Assembly: GCA_017453705.1 (NCBI GenBank)
Contig: JAFTEK010000297.1
Coordinates: 1 to 6,946, forward strand
Direction: 5' to 3'
Source of the DNA: Treponema sp.
Lineage (GTDB): Bacteria > Spirochaetota > Spirochaetia > Treponematales > Treponemataceae
Length of the DNA: 6,946 nt
This document shows positions 5,828-6,946 of this stretch, one piece after another. Position 1 is the first letter of the stretch; every line of letters begins with the position of its first letter. The notes beneath the pieces are model-generated. The model saw only the letters and a list, made by a program, of their open reading frames with translations, had not been told where the DNA came from and did no database searches. A program made the translations under genes and the position numbers.

Positions 5828-6255
5828 GAAATGGAATCTACCTTCTTGATACGAACATTGTTTCAGAGGGAGGAAAAATCAATCCCAACCCTAAGATTGC
5901 CAAGAAACTCGATATACTTGCAGATTCTTGCAAGCTGTCTACAATAACTTGGTATGAGATACAAAAAGGAATAAAACGTCTCCCTGACGGTAAGAAGAAA
6001 GATTTTCTCCTTGCGTATGCCGAGGAACAGATTGCGGCGATTTATGATTTCATACCATATACAAAGGAATGCGCTGAAATACAGTCAGAAATGTATGCTA
6101 AGCTTGCATCCGGAGGGATGACAGCTCCGTATCAGGACTCACAGATTGCCGCCACAGCTCTTGCGTACAACTTGATTCTCGTCACTCGAAACATAAAAGA
6201 CTTTGAAGGGATTGCTGAATTTTTTCCTCTAAAGCTTGAAAACTGGTTTGAGTAG
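5821..6255 (+). CDS. vapC: VapC-type PIN-domain ribonuclease toxin
   Basis: A 144-residue PIN-domain protein with the full acidic set: D10 in YLLDTNI, E46 in TITWYEIQKGI, D106 in PYQDSQIAATAL, and D127 in VTRNIKDFE (with N124). This is the normal VapC length and layout. PIN toxins cut RNA (often tRNA or rRNA) with a metal ion and slow growth when the antitoxin is degraded; the target here is unknown. The ATG at 5821 lies inside the antitoxin's last codons, as is usual for these operons. The GGA...GG stretch within the antitoxin end may serve as ribosome site. By eye the gene is more AT-rich than the ATPases, consistent with separate acquisition. It is complete and ends just before a brnT relic. 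Confidence 0.9.
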   Translation: MVRNGIYLLDTNIVSEGGKINPNPKIAKKLDILADSCKLSTITWYEIQKGIKRLPDGKKKDFLLAYAEEQIAAIYDFIPYTKECAEIQSEMYAKLASGGMTAPYQDSQIAATALAYNLILVTRNIKDFEGIAEFFPLKLENWFE

Positions 6256-6257
6256 AA

Positions 6258-6350
6258 AGCCCGACGCATATTATTTCTGCACGTCCTGCAACTTCACGGG
6301 AAAGGAAGATGTATTATGACCGACTTAGAGAAATGTATAGCGGAGCGTGA
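6258..6350 (+). pseudogene. brnT: BrnT toxin, C-terminal remnant
   Basis: In the frame ending at TGA 6348-6350 the sequence reads HIISARPATSRERKMYYD and on to the stop. This is the hallmark end of BrnT (…IRIISARKAT..ER..YYE). About the last 28 codons remain; the usual ~60 upstream residues with the catalytic centre are gone, and a stop (TGA 6249-6251) lies in frame just before, within vapC. The fragment overlaps the start of the BrnA gene by 35 bp, as in intact brnTA operons. The break lies at about 6256-6266, immediately after vapC. Confidence 0.75.
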
Positions 6351-6582
6351 AGCACATGCCGTTCCTGACAGCGAGATAGACACGACAGAAATGCCTGAGC
6401 TTTCGGATGCCGATTTTGCGAGGGGGCATTTCAAATACTGGAAGCCCATGAAGAAGTCCATCACCTTCCGCATTGACCTTGACAACCTTGCCTGGCTCCA
6501 GAGCAGCGGTACAAAAGGCTATCAGACCAAGCTCAATGATGTAATCCGCTGGGCGCGGGAAAACCGCTGTCCTGTCCTGTAG
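6316..6582 (+). CDS. brnA: BrnA-family antitoxin (orphan)
   Basis: An 88-residue protein with the BrnA signature: MPELSDADFARG, then KKSITFRIDLDNLAWLQSSG, then KGYQTKLNDVIRWARE. The C-terminal part is a ribbon-helix-helix-type DNA-binding and dimer unit; the acidic N-terminal part normally binds the BrnT RNase. The ATG at 6316 has AAGGAA (6302-6307) at a suitable distance. Its partner toxin survives only as the fragment overlapping its start, so the protein may now act as a lone repressor or as an immunity factor against a BrnT elsewhere. It may be read through from the vapC operon, whose stop is 60 bp upstream. Confidence 0.88.
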   Translation: MTDLEKCIAEREAHAVPDSEIDTTEMPELSDADFARGHFKYWKPMKKSITFRIDLDNLAWLQSSGTKGYQTKLNDVIRWARENRCPVL

Positions 6583-6601
6583 GGCGGGACCGTTCTGGTT
6601 T

Positions 6602-6646
6602 GCGGGCATTTGTCAGAATCCGCCCCTTGTTGTCCGCTGCTTTTTT
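6602..6646 (+). terminator. possible intrinsic terminator after brnA
   Basis: GCGGGCA (6602-6608) pairs with TGTCCGC (6631-6637, one G-U pair) around a 22-nt loop, followed after TGC by six T (6641-6646). A competing pairing GGGCGG (6582-6587) with CCGCCC (6620-6625) also exists. The long loop makes it a weak call. Confidence 0.4.
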
Positions 6647-6690
6647 AGTGTAAACTAATCTGTCTAGGCATGTTTATCTGTATAAGGCAC

Positions 6691-6811
6691 GCTGACCGCT
6701 GCTGACTTTCCGGCGCAGAGCGGTACATGCTGCCGGCCCGGTAGTGCTTTGGAAAGCTACCCGGCAGCAGTTCAAGGCGGACCGGAGACATCCCCCCGTA
6801 CCATGAGGAGG
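6691..6811 (+). promoter_or_regulatory. structured, GC-rich leader of the exported-protein gene
   Basis: Three pairings can be read. ACCGCT (6695-6700) pairs with AGCGGT (6719-6724), extended by CTG/CAG. A long hairpin joins TGCTGCCGG (6728-6736) to CCGGCAGCA (6761-6769), with GTAG/CTAC inside. GGTAC (6722-6726) pairs with GTACC (6798-6802), which closes around the long hairpin and excludes the first stem. The ribosome site GAGGAGG (6805-6811) follows directly. A TATAAG (6681-6686) could be the -10 of a promoter, but no good -35 is seen. It matches no riboswitch class I recognise. Confidence 0.45.
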
Positions 6812-6817
6812 CATAAA

Positions 6818-6946
6818 ATGAAAAAAGTGATTGCGGCAGCCCTGCTGATAATGGCAGCAGGGACTGCGTTCGCCTCAGGGACTGCGTTCGCCTCAGGGAC
6901 TGCGTTCGCCGCCGGTTCTGTTTTCCAGGCGGACGACTGGACCGCA
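6818..6946 (+). CDS. N-terminus of an exported protein (runs off the window)
   Basis: The ATG at 6818 lies 6 nt after GAGGAGG. The 43 visible residues start MKKVIAAALLIMAAGTAFA, a textbook Sec signal peptide with AFA signal-peptidase I sites, followed by two more copies of the GTAFA cleavage motif and then AAGSVFQADDWTA. The likely destination is the periplasm or outer membrane; treponemal outer-membrane and surface proteins commonly begin this way. There is no lipobox cysteine. The mature protein is outside the window, so the function cannot be given. Confidence 0.8.
   Translation, partial: MKKVIAAALLIMAAGTAFASGTAFASGTAFAAGSVFQADDWTA
6860..6913 (+). repeat. 18-bp tandem triplication inside the signal peptide
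   Basis: GGGACTGCGTTCGCCTCA occurs at 6860-6877 and 6878-6895, and again at 6896-6913 with the last codon changed to GCC. Each unit encodes GTAFA plus Ser or Ala, i.e. a whole signal-peptidase I site. The first two copies are identical, so the duplication is recent or assembly-generated. Confidence 0.9.

Noticed and set aside
1..6946. CRISPR array, tRNA, rRNA or insertion sequence
   Set aside because: The only tandem repeats are coding or too few and unspaced; no cloverleaf, rRNA segment or transposase motif was seen on either strand.

Overview
The window reads like an accessory stretch of a spirochaete chromosome, most likely a gut-type Treponema. This is inferred from the mix of families (TraX-like membrane protein, DUF4143 and DUF234 ATPases, a tiny ankyrin lipoprotein, VapBC and BrnTA modules, and an exported protein with a Treponema-style 'MKK...AGTAFA' signal). 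No marker gene fixes the genus. Coding density is high, but at least four genes have lost their 5' ends, so the region looks recombined and decaying.

Layout. (1) 2-373 (+): the C-terminal end of a proline-rich protein with 19-residue tandem repeats enters from the left and runs 141 bp into the 3' end of a convergent traX-like gene (233-985, -). (2) 1069-2250 (-): an AAA/DUF4143 ATPase that has lost its P-loop end. It is divergent from a complete AAA/DUF234 ATPase (2341-3780, +). The 90 bp between them hold a perfect 15-bp inverted repeat and a strong sigma70-type promoter that leaves almost no leader on the + gene. (3) 3832-5187 (-): an ankyrin lipoprotein (GTG start at 4167), a small helical protein (4285-4572), and the long open 3' part of a protein with two blocks of five six-residue repeats (VPYxxx, then RYxxEx). 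(4) At about 5185 that headless repeat gene meets, head to head, an XRE regulator (5188-5439, +) that is also headless. This is a rearrangement junction. (5) 5558-6255 (+): a complete toxin-antitoxin pair, an antitoxin followed by a VapC PIN-domain RNase with a 7-bp overlap, behind its own promoter and ribosome site. (6) 6258-6582 (+): the last ~28 codons of a BrnT toxin, overlapping an intact BrnA antitoxin. (7) 6583-6817: a possible terminator, then a GC-rich, hairpin-rich leader. (8) 6818-end (+): the start of an exported protein whose signal-peptide cleavage site is triplicated by an 18-bp tandem repeat.

How they work together: the only clear functional unit is the antitoxin/VapC operon, perhaps co-transcribed with the orphan BrnA. 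The two ATPases belong to the same broad class (AAA core plus a C-terminal PD-(D/E)XK-like fold) but look independent. I do not see a complete, obviously new defence system. The most unusual items are the double-truncation junction at ~5185, the hexad-repeat protein, the hairpin over the DUF4143 start, the brnT relic, and the triplicated signal peptide.
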